The notes: generated by a model from the sequence alone, not told the origin. A stretch of 64,000 nt of DNA from JACRGC01 sp041305345 (GCA_041305345.1 JBFYLP010000002.1:62001-126000); one strand, 5' to 3'. Positions 17,059-25,664 are shown, counted from the first letter of the stretch. Numbers and translations: made by a program.

Positions 17059-17580
17059 ATGAACAAGATGCAAGAATTGAGGCTTGAAAAGGTCACGCTA
17101 AATGCGGGCGTAGGCGCACCTGGCGAGAGGCTCGAAAACGCAAAGGTTCTCCTGGAGAGGATTTCCGGGAAGAAGGCGATCCTTACGCAGTCAAAGGACC
17201 GCAACCCGACATTCAAGATAAAGAAAGGCGACAACATCGGCGCAAAGGTAACCATAAGGGGCGGAAATGCGGCGGGGATACTCAAGAGGGCGCTCGAAGT
17301 AAAGGACAATGCGCTTCCCGAAACGAGCTTCGATAGCTCCGGCAACGTCTCGTTTGGAATCAAGGAATACATCGATTTCCCTGGAATGAAATACGACCCC
17401 AAAATCGGCATGATGGGTTTCGACGTGTGCGTGACCCTTCGGAAGGCCGGCACGAGGATTTCCAAAAGGCGCATCCAAAGGAAGAGGCTCCCAAGAAAGC
17501 AGCGGATTACCGCGGATGAGTCAAGGAAGTACATGGCCGAAAAGTTCGGCACGAAGATAGAAGTTGAAACGGAGGAATAG
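17059..17580 (+). CDS. rpl5: 50S ribosomal protein uL5
   Basis: A 173-residue uL5, which binds 5S rRNA and contacts P-site tRNA. The conserved N-terminal VTLNAGVGAPGERLENAK and the loop FGIKEYIDFPGMKYDP are visible. GTGATC just upstream supports the ATG at 17059, five bases after the eS4 stop. Confidence 0.95.
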   Translation: MNKMQELRLEKVTLNAGVGAPGERLENAKVLLERISGKKAILTQSKDRNPTFKIKKGDNIGAKVTIRGGNAAGILKRALEVKDNALPETSFDSSGNVSFGIKEYIDFPGMKYDPKIGMMGFDVCVTLRKAGTRISKRRIQRKRLPRKQRITADESRKYMAEKFGTKIEVETEE

Positions 17581-17594
17581 AGGAAGTGGTTTGA

Positions 17595-17756
17595 ATGGCA
17601 AAACAGGACATTGATCTGAAATTCAAGCACCGCGGGACCCGGAAGTGCAAGATCTGCGGCAACGTAAGGGGGCTCATCTCGAAGTACGGCCTATACATAT
17701 GCAGGAAGTGCTTCCGCGAAAATGCAGAGAAGCTGGGATTCGTAAAGTATGGGTGA
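17595..17756 (+). CDS. rps14: 30S ribosomal protein uS14, zinc-binding form
   Basis: A 53-residue protein beginning MAKQDIDLKFKHRGTRK and ending GFVKYG. It has two CxxC pairs (KCKICGN and CRKCFRE), the zinc knuckle of the archaeal C+ form of uS14, which binds the head of the small subunit. It lies between uL5 and uS8 in the order normal for archaea; spacing to uS8 is nine bases. Confidence 0.96.
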   Translation: MAKQDIDLKFKHRGTRKCKICGNVRGLISKYGLYICRKCFRENAEKLGFVKYG

Positions 17757-17765
17757 AAATGCAAA

Positions 17766-18152
17766 ATGGTTGACACGCTTGCTGATGCATTGAACACGAT
17801 TTTCGTTTCGGAGACGAAGGGCCGCTCATCGGCGCTCCTTAGCAACCCCTCGAAAATGCTAAGGCGCATCCTGGAGCTCTTCAAGGAGGAGGGCTACATT
17901 GAGGAGTTCAAGTCGATTGACGATTCCCTTGGCGGAAGGATAAACGTGACTCTGCACGGCAAGATCAACAACTGCAAGACGATAAAGCCGCGCTTTTCAG
18001 TGAAGGCAGGCGATTGGGACAAGTGGGAAGGCCGCTACCTGCCGGCAAAGGGGCTTGGCACGCTCATTGTCTCGACCTCGGGCGGGCTGATGACGCACAG
18101 GGCTGCGCGCGACAAGAAGATCGGCGGCAGGCTCATCGCATTCGTTTATTGA
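17766..18152 (+). CDS. rps8: 30S ribosomal protein uS8
   Basis: A 128-residue uS8 with the N-terminal DTLADALNTI segment and the C-terminal STSGGLMTHRAARDKKIGGRLIAFVY signature split over two stretches. It binds the central domain of 16S rRNA and in other organisms represses this operon by binding its mRNA. Confidence 0.96.
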   Translation: MVDTLADALNTIFVSETKGRSSALLSNPSKMLRRILELFKEEGYIEEFKSIDDSLGGRINVTLHGKINNCKTIKPRFSVKAGDWDKWEGRYLPAKGLGTLIVSTSGGLMTHRAARDKKIGGRLIAFVY

Positions 18153-18161
18153 GTGAATAGG

Positions 18162-18671
18162 ATGGAAATCGAAATACCGAAGAATTGCAATGTCGCATTG
18201 GAAGGCGATGCCATCAGGGTAACTGCCGGCAGCGAGGTGCACACGTTCAAGTTCAATTCCAGGAAGCTTAGGGTATCGCTCGATGGCACCAAGCTCAAGG
18301 CCGAACCCATAAAGAAGATAAGGCGGGAAACCGGAGCAACGATAAAGACCATGTTGATGCTTATCCGCAACCTCTTCGATGGCAATTCCAAGCTTTACGA
18401 ACGGAAATTGCAGGTAATTTACGCGCATTTTCCGGTAAGCATAGAGCAGAAGGGAAGGGCGATCCAGATTAAGAATTTCCTTGGTGAAAAGGTTCCCAGG
18501 CACGCGGAAATTGTCGGAAGCACGCAGGTGCAGACAACTGGCCAGGAAATAATCGTCAGGGGCACCGACAAGTCCGCAGTCGGGCAGACTGCGGCAAACA
18601 TCGTGCAGGCGGTTAGGATCGTTGGGAAGGATAGGCGCGTATTCCAGGACGGGATTTACCTGGTAAAATGA
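18162..18671 (+). CDS. rpl6: 50S ribosomal protein uL6
   Basis: A 169-residue uL6 of two similar beta-alpha domains, located near the sarcin-ricin loop. The start is the ATG at 18162 with GTGAA as Shine-Dalgarno; an in-frame GTG nine bases earlier is part of that site. A 76-base gap follows before eL32, the widest in the operon, and holds no gene that I can support. Confidence 0.94.
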   Translation: MEIEIPKNCNVALEGDAIRVTAGSEVHTFKFNSRKLRVSLDGTKLKAEPIKKIRRETGATIKTMLMLIRNLFDGNSKLYERKLQVIYAHFPVSIEQKGRAIQIKNFLGEKVPRHAEIVGSTQVQTTGQEIIVRGTDKSAVGQTAANIVQAVRIVGKDRRVFQDGIYLVK

Positions 18672-18747
18672 AGACCGGAGTATTGCGGCAACAATGATTG
18701 CAAGTTCACGGAAGCAGCATAATTGAAATGATTTGGTGTAAAATAAA

Positions 18748-19086
18748 ATGGCAACTCGTCATCCGAAATTCGTAAGGCCGAACCTTTCGAAAATAAAGCG
18801 CGTTAAGAACAAGTGGCGCAGGCCAAGGGGCATTGACAGCAAGCAGAGGATGCACCTTAAATGGGCGGGCGCTATTGTAGGGAAGGGTTATAGGGGCGAG
18901 GCTGTGAAGAGGCATTCCCATCCTTCCGGTAAAAAGGAATTTTACGTCAGGAACCTCTCCGAGCTGGAAAGGTTTGGCAGCACGCTGCAAGGTTTCGTTC
19001 TAAGGCTGCAGGCATCGCTTTCAAAAAGGAGCAAGGAATCCATTCGGAAGCGTGCATTGGAAATGAAGCTCAAGGTCCTTAATTAG
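18748..19086 (+). CDS. rpl32e: 50S ribosomal protein eL32
   Basis: The 112-residue protein has the eL32 core (NKWRRPRGIDSKQR, GYRGEAVKRHSHPSG). This family is archaeal and eukaryal only. GGTGTAA lies nine bases before the ATG. Confidence 0.95.
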   Translation: MATRHPKFVRPNLSKIKRVKNKWRRPRGIDSKQRMHLKWAGAIVGKGYRGEAVKRHSHPSGKKEFYVRNLSELERFGSTLQGFVLRLQASLSKRSKESIRKRALEMKLKVLN

Positions 19087-19095
19087 GTGTGAAAT

Positions 19096-19542
19096 ATGTC
19101 GTTGCAAACCGTTCGCAGGATTGCCGCAAGGATCCTCAATGTGGGGCAAACCAGGATCAGGATACAAGATGCCAAGGCTGCATCCGAGGCATTAACAGCG
19201 GATGACATCAGGAAGCTAATCAAGGAAAAGGCGGTTGTTTCCCTTCCGACACAGGGCATTTCGAGGGGGAAGGCGCGGTTCAGGCAAGCGCGGAAGCACG
19301 CGGGCCGCGGCCGGGGCAAGGGCACCAAGAAGGGCGCGCGCTATGCAGGGGAGACGCACAAGATGCTATGGATGAGGAAGGTCCGCAGCCAGCGTAGGAC
19401 CCTTAGGAACAACAAGTACCGCCTTGATTCCAGCTCCCACAGGGAAATTTACCGGATGGTTAGCGGGAATGCATTCCGGGGCAAAAAACAGCTGCTGGAA
19501 TTCATCCAAAAGAAGGGAAAGGGGAAAAAGGAGGCAAAATAA
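19096..19542 (+). CDS. rpl19e: 50S ribosomal protein eL19
   Basis: A 148-residue eL19 with the basic helical segment HAGRGRGKGTKKGAR and the RIAARIL start of the family. It is found only in archaea and eukaryotes and makes an intersubunit bridge. AGGTGTGAA precedes the ATG. Confidence 0.95.
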   Translation: MSLQTVRRIAARILNVGQTRIRIQDAKAASEALTADDIRKLIKEKAVVSLPTQGISRGKARFRQARKHAGRGRGKGTKKGARYAGETHKMLWMRKVRSQRRTLRNNKYRLDSSSHREIYRMVSGNAFRGKKQLLEFIQKKGKGKKEAK

Positions 19543-19559
19543 CAGGAGGTTAATCATTT

Positions 19560-20063
19560 ATGGCCAACGCAACAGGCGCGGTTTATGCCGTGCATTTCAG
19601 GCGAAGGAGGGATGGCAGGACGGATTTCAATAAACGCCTTGCACTACTCAAGTCGGGGAAGATACGCCTAATCGTGAGGAAGACGAACCGGTACGTGATC
19701 GTCCAGTTTGCGCAGTTCGACCTTAAGGGGGACAGGATCATCGCATCGTGCACTTCAAGGATGCTCCAAAAGTTCGGATACCCCGGCAAGTGCAACACGC
19801 CCTCGGCATACCTTTCGGGTTTGCTTTGCGGCAAAGATGCCTTGAAGAAGGGCGTCAAGGAGGCGGTGCTCGACATCGGGCTCCATAAATCAACAAAGGG
19901 CAACGTCATCTTTGCAGCATTGAAGGGCGCGGTTGACGCGGGCATATCCATCCCGTTCTCCGAGGAGGTTCTTCCTTCACCGGAAAGGATGTCGGGCGCC
20001 CACTTGAAAGATGGCGTTGCTGAAAAATTCCAGGAATGCAGGAAAAAAATAATGGCGCAATGA
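19560..20063 (+). CDS. rpl18: 50S ribosomal protein uL18
   Basis: A 167-residue uL18, the main 5S rRNA-binding protein, with FRRRRDGRTDFNKRLALLKSGK and the RMSGAHLKDGV C-terminal part seen in archaea. It follows eL19 after 17 bases. Confidence 0.95.
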   Translation: MANATGAVYAVHFRRRRDGRTDFNKRLALLKSGKIRLIVRKTNRYVIVQFAQFDLKGDRIIASCTSRMLQKFGYPGKCNTPSAYLSGLLCGKDALKKGVKEAVLDIGLHKSTKGNVIFAALKGAVDAGISIPFSEEVLPSPERMSGAHLKDGVAEKFQECRKKIMAQ

Positions 20064-20079
20064 TCAAGAGAGTGATTGG

Positions 20080-20814
20080 ATGGCAGGCTATAGGAATGAT
20101 AACAGGAGCTGGACTCCCCGGACGGAATTGGGGCGGAAGGTCAGTGCAAACGAGATCACGGACATTGACCAGATCCTATCAATGGGCAAACGCATTCTTG
20201 AAACCGAAATTGTGGATGCGCTCCTTCCCGACCTCAAGGACGAGGTGTTGCAGATCAAGAGTACCCAGCGCATGACCGCATATGGAAGGAAGCAGCAGAT
20301 GCGCGCGGTTGTCATCATTGGCAATCGGAGGGGCTATATATCCGTAGGCGTTGGGAAAGCGCCGGAGGTTCGGGATGCGATTACCGAAGCCATCGTGGAG
20401 GCAAAAAAGGCAATGATCCACGTGAAGCTTGGCTGCGGCTCCTGGGAATGCGGATGCTCCACGGAACATTCATTGGCGCAGAAGGTTAAGGGCAAAAGCT
20501 CAAGCACGGAAATAACACTCCTTCCCGCGCCAAAGGGCGTTGGGATAGTCGCAGGCGAAAACACCAAGAAGGTGCTCGAGCTTGCAGGCGTTAAGGATTG
20601 CTGGTCGTTCTCAAAGGGCAGGACGCGAAACATCCTGAATGCCGTTCTCGCGACGCTAAAGGCGCTCAATTCAGCAAATGCGCTAAAGCACGGTAAATAT
20701 TTCATTGAACAGATAGAAAAAGTCGAGGCTGAAATCGAGAATGACAAGCCAACGGGGGAGGTAAAGGCGGATGTCGAAAACCCGGCCCCTAAAGAAGAGA
20801 AATCCGGTGAATGA
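20080..20814 (+). CDS. rps5: 30S ribosomal protein uS5
   Basis: The 244-residue uS5 has the archaeal signature GCGSWECGCS and the ribosomal decoding-fidelity core (RAVVIIGNRRGYISVGVGKA). The last 30 residues are an acidic, low-complexity tail (EVKADVENPAPKEEKSGE) longer than usual. It ends one base before the uL30 start. Confidence 0.95.
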   Translation: MAGYRNDNRSWTPRTELGRKVSANEITDIDQILSMGKRILETEIVDALLPDLKDEVLQIKSTQRMTAYGRKQQMRAVVIIGNRRGYISVGVGKAPEVRDAITEAIVEAKKAMIHVKLGCGSWECGCSTEHSLAQKVKGKSSSTEITLLPAPKGVGIVAGENTKKVLELAGVKDCWSFSKGRTRNILNAVLATLKALNSANALKHGKYFIEQIEKVEAEIENDKPTGEVKADVENPAPKEEKSGE

Positions 20815-20815
20815 G

Positions 20816-21283
20816 ATGAAAAATTATTTCGCAATCGTAAGGATAAGGGGGAGCATGGAAACCAGGGGGAAGGTCGAGGATGCGCTTCGGATAAACCACC
20901 TGACCAGGAAAAACCATTGCGTAATCCTGGAGGATTCGCCCCAATTGAAGGGCCTGCTCGTGCATTGCAGGGATTTTGTCACTTGGGGGGAAATCGCACC
21001 CCAAACGCTTGAAAAAATGCTTTTGGCAAGGGGAATGCTAGAGGGCGGGAAAAGGCTCACGAACGATTACGTCGCAAAAAATTCGACTTTCAAGGATATA
21101 ACCCAATTCTCAAAGGCCATCCTCGATGGAAGCGCTAAAATGACTTCCCTCAAGGGCCTCAAGCCCCTATTCCGGCTCAACTCGCCAAGTAAGGGTTTTG
21201 AAAGCATCAAGCGCCACTTTCCAGTTGGAGCGCTCGGGTACCGCGGGGACAGGATCAACGAGCTCATCCTCCGGATGCTTTGA
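20816..21283 (+). CDS. rpl30: 50S ribosomal protein uL30
   Basis: A 155-residue archaeal-type uL30 with FAIVRIRGSMETRGKVEDALR. The ATG at 20816 is taken because the conserved core begins there; further in-frame upstream sequence overlaps uS5. This is the last gene of the operon here: uL15 and SecY, which follow in most archaea, are absent and a TrmB-like gene comes next. Confidence 0.94.
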   Translation: MKNYFAIVRIRGSMETRGKVEDALRINHLTRKNHCVILEDSPQLKGLLVHCRDFVTWGEIAPQTLEKMLLARGMLEGGKRLTNDYVAKNSTFKDITQFSKAILDGSAKMTSLKGLKPLFRLNSPSKGFESIKRHFPVGALGYRGDRINELILRML

Positions 21284-21381
21284 TTAGACAATTGGCTTAT
21301 TTGAATAGCAATTTTCCAACATACCTAGTAGGCCCATTCCCCAATGTAGTTTGATGGTCACATTTAGATGGAAAAAAATCA

Positions 21382-21401
21382 CCCGCCCCAAGCGGGGCGG
21401 G
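21382..21401 (+). terminator. GC-rich hairpin downstream of the ribosomal operon
   Basis: CCCGCCCC (21382-21389) and GGGGCGGG (21394-21401) form a perfect 8-bp stem with a 4-base loop, 99 bases after uL30. It may end or stabilise the operon transcript; no T-run follows, so a terminator role is uncertain. Confidence 0.4.
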
Positions 21402-21431
21402 CAACGCCTCCATTTGCACTCGATTTGCGTT

Positions 21432-21545
21432 TCACGCATCATTCATATGGCCGCGCTTAAATCCGGAAAAGGCCCAGAAAAAAAGCAGCAGGAATGACGC
21501 GGTTATCGTGGCCGTCAACACCAAAAGGACCAATTGGTTTGCCAT
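21432..21545 (-). CDS. Predicted 37-residue single-span membrane protein
   Basis: From the ATG at 21545 the protein is MANQLVLLVL followed by a hydrophobic helix to about residue 28 and a charged tail (FKRGHMND). A G-run (GGGGGG) sits about 9-14 bases before the ATG, and the AT-rich box at 21577-21587 is at the right distance on the minus strand. No family is recognised and such a short gene could be chance, but promoter, Shine-Dalgarno and membrane helix agree. Confidence 0.4.
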   Translation of the reverse strand: MANQLVLLVLTATITASFLLLFFWAFSGFKRGHMNDA

Positions 21546-21576
21546 CCTGTTTTCCCCCCAGTAGTTTTGGCAAAAG

Positions 21577-21587
21577 TTTATTATATC
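21577..21587. promoter_or_regulatory. Shared TATA-like region, divergent genes
   Basis: GTTTATTATATC contains TATA-like sequence on both strands. It lies about 40 bases upstream of the TrmB-like ATG (21626) and about 35 bases upstream of the small membrane protein ATG (21545). Confidence 0.4.
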
Positions 21588-21625
21588 TGATTGTCGTTTA
21601 TACTGCGACAACAAAAGGAATCGCC

Positions 21626-22363
21626 ATGGTTCTGCAGGAATTAAGGGACATAGGGCTTAGCGACGCTGAAGCGAAGGTTTATGTATGCCTCCTCGAAAAC
21701 GGCCCCCTTCGGGTTAGCGAAATCTCGAAGAAAACGGGCATCTACAGGCCGTATGTTTACGACAACCTCTACAAGCTAATAGACAAGGGGCTGTGCTCGA
21801 ACATCAACGTCGAGGGGAAGAAGCAATTCAAGGCAGCATCGCCCGAAACGCTCAAGGAATACGTATCCGAGAAGCTTCGCTCAATCGACCAGGTGGTTCC
21901 GGAGCTGGAAAAGCAGATGTACAAATCACGCGAAGAAACATCCGTCTGGGTGTTCAAGGGGAAGAATGCCGTGAGGAAGGTTCTTACGGATATTCTAGTA
22001 CGCTTGAAAGAGAATCCGAAGACAGAGCACCTTGCGATGGGCATAGATGAAATGGAATTCCTGCGCAGCGAGCCCACGTTTGCGAGATGGTTCATCAAGC
22101 AGGTAGAGAAGTACGGAATAAAGGCGCGGCTCCTCACCTTCGAAAGCGCACGGATGTTCCCCGGCGGGAAGACCACAACATACAGGCTCATTCCTGACGA
22201 ATATTTCAGCCCCGCCCAGGTTTGCATTGATGGCGATATCGTATCCATATTGCTGCTGACAAGCTCTCCAAAGTATGCAATCAAGATAAAATCGCAAAAG
22301 CTCGCGGATTCCTACAAAAAGCAGTTCGAATTGATGTGGAAATTGGGCAAGCATAAAAAATAG
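21626..22363 (+). CDS. TrmB-family transcriptional regulator
   Basis: The 245-residue protein starts with the TrmB winged-helix domain (LRDIGLSDAEAKVYVCLLENGPLRVSEISKKTG, residues of about 3-75). The rest resembles the TrmB C-terminal effector region with a PLD-like fold. TrmB proteins in archaea often sense sugars or other small molecules and repress nearby genes; what this one controls is not visible. It could also regulate itself and the divergent small membrane protein through the shared promoter. The open frame begins earlier but the ATG at 21626 matches the domain start. Confidence 0.85.
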   Translation: MVLQELRDIGLSDAEAKVYVCLLENGPLRVSEISKKTGIYRPYVYDNLYKLIDKGLCSNINVEGKKQFKAASPETLKEYVSEKLRSIDQVVPELEKQMYKSREETSVWVFKGKNAVRKVLTDILVRLKENPKTEHLAMGIDEMEFLRSEPTFARWFIKQVEKYGIKARLLTFESARMFPGGKTTTYRLIPDEYFSPAQVCIDGDIVSILLLTSSPKYAIKIKSQKLADSYKKQFELMWKLGKHKK

Positions 22364-22406
22364 GTATTTAATATCCAATCAATATTATGACAGTGGGTGC
22401 ATTCCG

Positions 22407-22946
22407 ATGGGAAAAATCGTCCAATTTGCAAAAAAGTTCGCTGGTAAGGCAAGGGAAAGCGCAAATGAGGCTGCTGCAGCGCGGAGGGAAATGCCTCGGC
22501 AGCTGCTTCACTCGCAATTCAGCAGGATATTGGAGCGGATGCCTGGCCATAAGGTGAGTGTGGATGGGAAGGCAAGGCTCACCTACATCCCAAAGTCATT
22601 GAAGGTTGCCCGCAGCTACAAGGGACCGGCATATTCCCTGACGTATAAAGCGCCAAAGGGCGCACTGATTGCAACAATTTTCGGGGGGAAGTACAAGCCG
22701 AAGGCAGGAAGGCCCAGCTTCCCAAGCGCGATTCTCCAAGAATTGGAGCTTTCATTGCCGATTGTACGGGACCCGCTCCACCTCAAGCAGATCAGAAACA
22801 TCTACGAAACGCTAAGGGACCTAAGTTTTAGCGTCAAGGTTACGGATCCGAGCCGGAAAAAGGTAATATTCGAAAAATGGCAAAAAAACCAGGAGAGGCA
22901 TTTCAGGGAAAACCCGCATATTTACGACTTTGGGAATAAGGAGTGA
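22407..22946 (+). CDS. Conserved-looking protein of unknown function
   Basis: A 179-residue soluble, basic protein with no family I recognise. The first 35 residues are an Ala/Glu/Arg-rich helix. The region around residues 55-105 has beta-strand character (KARLTYIPKSLKVARSY, GPAYSLTYKAPKGALIATIFGGK). A likely TATA box (TATTTAATA, about 22365-22373) precedes it. It is followed by a convergent acetyltransferase gene. Confidence 0.6.
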   Translation: MGKIVQFAKKFAGKARESANEAAAARREMPRQLLHSQFSRILERMPGHKVSVDGKARLTYIPKSLKVARSYKGPAYSLTYKAPKGALIATIFGGKYKPKAGRPSFPSAILQELELSLPIVRDPLHLKQIRNIYETLRDLSFSVKVTDPSRKKVIFEKWQKNQERHFRENPHIYDFGNKE

Positions 22947-22997
22947 GTCACGTTTTTATTGTTAAAAAAAATCCATCATCTGCCCCAACCTTCAGGA

Positions 22998-23510
22998 CTA
23001 TTCCCGCGCACTTGCCGAAACCAGCTCCCTGATTTTTTTCCAGGTTTCCTCCCGATTAAGTTTTATCGTGAAGGTCAGCCTCGACTCTTCGCCGGTCATC
23101 ACCTGCGGCTTTGTGGTCCACTTTGATTCAAAGCCCATTTTTTTCAGCCTTGATGCGGCCTTCGGGTTGGTTATTGGAACCCTCGCAACATTCATTCCAT
23201 GCATTCTAAGCCAGGAAAGGCTCTGCAGGAACAACTTGGGGCCTAGCCCTATTCCCCGGTATTTCTTCGTAACAAGGACCGAATGCGCTTCCCCCTTGTA
23301 ATTGTCGGTCAGCCTCGAAAACGCGATGCCCGCGATTTCCCTGCCCCTTAGCGCGACGTGCACGGCGTTCCCTTCCCCCTTGAAAAAATATTCCGCGGTA
23401 AATTGCGTAATTGGCGCATTGCCCTCTTCCCTAAGGACGCGAAGCACCCTATTCCGCCTGCTTTTAGAGAGGTTCTGCCAATTCTCGTATTTCACACCCG
23501 ACTGCACCAA
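22998..23510 (-). CDS. GNAT family N-acetyltransferase
   Basis: A 170-residue protein with the acetyl-CoA binding motif A of the GNAT fold at about residues 79-95 (VLVTKKYRGIGLGPKLF). The substrate cannot be told from sequence. The last strands (MGFESKWTTKP) fit the fold. It has 7 conserved-looking charged residues in an N-terminal extension of about 30 residues. Confidence 0.8.
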   Translation of the reverse strand: MVQSGVKYENWQNLSKSRRNRVLRVLREEGNAPITQFTAEYFFKGEGNAVHVALRGREIAGIAFSRLTDNYKGEAHSVLVTKKYRGIGLGPKLFLQSLSWLRMHGMNVARVPITNPKAASRLKKMGFESKWTTKPQVMTGEESRLTFTIKLNREETWKKIRELVSASARE

Positions 23511-23513
23511 ACA

Positions 23514-23831
23514 TCACACCCGTTTCAAATCATTCTCCCTCTTTACTCCAACCCCATCTGCACGCTCTCTCATATTTATATCATATACGTAATAGACCAA
23601 AAGCATTCCTATTGTCAGGAATACGATCACGAAAATTGGAATTACCAGGTCGTAATTTTTTAAAACCGTCAAGGCATACAGGATCGCTGGCATCAGGATT
23701 GCCAATTCCACAAACGCAACGCTTATTAGTTTATTCCTTGGCTCCTGTCCCTTCAGGAAATGGTGCGTCAAATAGGTCGCCAGTACGGCGACTGCCGCAA
23801 ATGCCTCAACGAAATCCATGTCCCAAGCCAT
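23514..23831 (-). CDS. Small membrane protein, three predicted helices
   Basis: About 105 residues with hydrophobic segments near residues 6-24, 37-57 and 63-85 and a basic cytoplasmic tail (NMRERADGVGVKREND). No family is recognised. GGTGAT lies just ahead of the chosen ATG; ATGs a few codons upstream are alternatives. It begins the accessory run of minus-strand small membrane proteins and lies 3 bases before the acetyltransferase gene. Confidence 0.6.
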   Translation of the reverse strand: MAWDMDFVEAFAAVAVLATYLTHHFLKGQEPRNKLISVAFVELAILMPAILYALTVLKNYDLVIPIFVIVFLTIGMLLVYYVYDINMRERADGVGVKRENDLKRV

Positions 23832-23859
23832 ACGCATCATCACCACAATCCCAAATGGA

Positions 23860-24243
23860 TCATTTTTTCCAAATTTCCCCCCACAAATCCTTCAGAAGCG
23901 CCCCTGTTCCGATTGTCGCGCCAATCATCAGGTCAACTAGAATGGCATAACCCTCGAAACCCGTATCTCCTTCTACGTAGTAAAGGACGATGACGTGTGC
24001 AGTAAAAAATATAAAAAAGGCAAACGAGAAAATCAACATTAATAAGTAATCCCGGCTGACTTCCCCTTTCATTGAATTTTTTATTAATGATGCTACCGCA
24101 TTGCTTGCAAGGGAGGATGCAATTATCAGTACCAAACTAGACAATATGGGTAGCGATTTCCGGAAATAGATTTCACTAATTGCCACAATAAAGAGCAAAA
24201 CGACTATTTTAAGCGGATCATTAAGCAACTTTTTCCAAAACAT
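23860..24243 (-). CDS. Small membrane protein, four predicted helices
   Basis: A 127-residue protein made mostly of hydrophobic helices (ILLFIVAISEIYF, SLVLIIASSLASNAVASLI, LLMLIFSFAFFIFFTAHVIVLYYV and a C-terminal Gly-rich helix GATIGTGALLKDLW). No family is recognised. It may be transcribed with its downstream neighbour at 23514. Confidence 0.6.
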   Translation of the reverse strand: MFWKKLLNDPLKIVVLLFIVAISEIYFRKSLPILSSLVLIIASSLASNAVASLIKNSMKGEVSRDYLLMLIFSFAFFIFFTAHVIVLYYVEGDTGFEGYAILVDLMIGATIGTGALLKDLWGEIWKK

Positions 24244-24303
24244 GGCAATCAGCGATCATTTTTTTGATATTTCCATAAACATCCCACAAACCCACAGGGA
24301 AAT

Positions 24304-24645
24304 TCACTGTTTTAACCTATAAATATGAAATGCTTCCGTAAAACAGCCCATTGCCAATCCGAAAAATATATCCGCCGATCCCCGCATATCAACCATAAAT
24401 GCATAACCAAGATAGACAAAAAATATTCCTCCGAAAAGCAGCGCAAACAGGTACTTTTCCCTATTTTCTTTTGCCTCCGATATTTGGTTGAAATAGCCTT
24501 CCAATATGATATTTGTCCATAACCAGGCGGACACGATCTTCAGCAATCCTCCGGCCGATCCCTGGATATATAATGCCAGCAGAAGAGTTATGAATGCAGC
24601 CGCAAGCTTCAACTGCATGTTTTTTTCCATCAATAAATTTGCCAT
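24304..24645 (-). CDS. Small membrane protein, paralogue of the gene at 26400-26738
   Basis: A 113-residue protein starting MANLLMEKNMQLKLAAAFITLL. It aligns throughout with the gene at 26400-26738 (MANLLKEKKMQMKLAAAFGTLF; shared SAWLW/SVWLW, FNQIS/LNQIS, GxGIFFxxxG, GCFxEAxxI), so the two are duplicates. Three or four hydrophobic segments are predicted. GGTGATTTG precedes the ATG. Function is unknown. Confidence 0.65.
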   Translation of the reverse strand: MANLLMEKNMQLKLAAAFITLLLALYIQGSAGGLLKIVSAWLWTNIILEGYFNQISEAKENREKYLFALLFGGIFFVYLGYAFMVDMRGSADIFFGLAMGCFTEAFHIYRLKQ

Positions 24646-24730
24646 CAAATCACCCGCTCATTCCTGCCCGGACTACAATTTTCGCATATTACCCGATCTT
24701 GCATCGAACAACCACCGCTATACAACTCCC

Positions 24731-25111
24731 CTAAATAACTCCTTTCCTGTGCAATTCCCTGACTTTCCTTGCAACATCCCGGTAAAACTTCCTTATGTCA
24801 GGAATAATATTTGACTTTATTTGCCCACTGAATCTGATGCGAGCATTCAAGCCGGCATTTTTATGAAGATATATGAAAGCCAAGCGTACATGCCCGATGT
24901 GCTCGGCAAGTTCCTCATATGATTTAACCCTCTCAACGCCAGGAACCTCCAACCCCGGGTGCCTAGGAAATTTTGGCTTGACAGCTGGCTGAATGTAGGA
25001 ATATGGAAACGGCCCAAGCCTATGGCTTAATTCGACCATCCGATTTAACGCCCCCATCTCATCCGGTTTCATTGCAACCTTAAGCTTCATGCAATACCTG
25101 GTTTCTGCCAT
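24731..25111 (-). CDS. Protein of unknown function
   Basis: A 126-residue soluble protein (MAETRYCMKLKVAMKP...) ending in a basic helix (DIRKFYRDVARKVRELHRKGVI). The frame stays open to an earlier ATG at 25135 that lies in the 18-bp inverted repeat, giving an extra MNREKGEL; GGTGAA then supports the ATG at 25111. No family is recognised. Confidence 0.55.
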   Translation of the reverse strand: MAETRYCMKLKVAMKPDEMGALNRMVELSHRLGPFPYSYIQPAVKPKFPRHPGLEVPGVERVKSYEELAEHIGHVRLAFIYLHKNAGLNARIRFSGQIKSNIIPDIRKFYRDVARKVRELHRKGVI

Positions 25112-25129
25112 TAATTCACCTTTTTCCCT

Positions 25130-25147
25130 GTTCATACCTCTATGAAC
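25130..25147. repeat. GTTCATA-N4-TATGAAC inverted repeat (leader repeat copy)
   Basis: GTTCATACCTCTATGAAC lies between the genes at 24731 and 25148. It has 7-bp perfect arms and is one of a family of 18-bp repeats that precede most genes in the 24-31 kb island. On the minus strand it is preceded by an A-rich tract that holds the upstream gene's stop codon. Confidence 0.75.
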
Positions 25148-25648
25148 TTACTTTTTTCTCGTATACCAATAGTCATTCCTAAAATTCCAAAACTTTGTGT
25201 CTGATTTTCCAACAAATCCTATATCCTCGAAGAAATCTAATGAATTGAAAAATTCAGATAAATGCAATACTTTGGACCTTATGATTCGTTCTTTTAACTG
25301 AACCTCAACATTAAAACAAAAAATATCTCCACCTTCGCCTTTTAGCTGCCAGGCATGTATTTGTCGGACTTGATTAAAATCAATTAATTTTCCCTCTATT
25401 TTGATGCCTTTTCTATAAACTTCTATTGGTTTCCACTTGGAATAAGTTATCCAACGGTACCAGCCTAATATGACAATAAAAACTGCAAAATAAGCAATCG
25501 CGGGTAACAGCTCATTAAACAATTTCCAAAAGTAATAACCCGTAATTGTACCACAAATAGGCACAATTAACCAAACAGATTGCAATTCGTTCAAATAAGG
25601 TAATTTGAAACCATGATCTTTCCAAAGCAATTTTCCTGTTTTCACCAT
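25148..25648 (-). CDS. Membrane protein with PH-like C-terminal half, island family member
   Basis: A 166-residue protein: two hydrophobic segments (about 26-45 and 52-70), then KPIEVYRKGIKIEGKLIDFNQVRQIHAW, which resembles the start of a bacterial PH-like domain. The genes at 26809 and 27409 share the layout (two membrane segments, then KP(I/V)-x-V/I-Y or N and a GxxI strand pattern) and the leader sequence GAAGTGATGTTTATGG at the start codon. Probably three diverged duplicates. Function unknown. Confidence 0.6.
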   Translation of the reverse strand: MVKTGKLLWKDHGFKLPYLNELQSVWLIVPICGTITGYYFWKLFNELLPAIAYFAVFIVILGWYRWITYSKWKPIEVYRKGIKIEGKLIDFNQVRQIHAWQLKGEGGDIFCFNVEVQLKERIIRSKVLHLSEFFNSLDFFEDIGFVGKSDTKFWNFRNDYWYTRKK

Positions 25649-25664
25649 AAACATCACTTCACTT

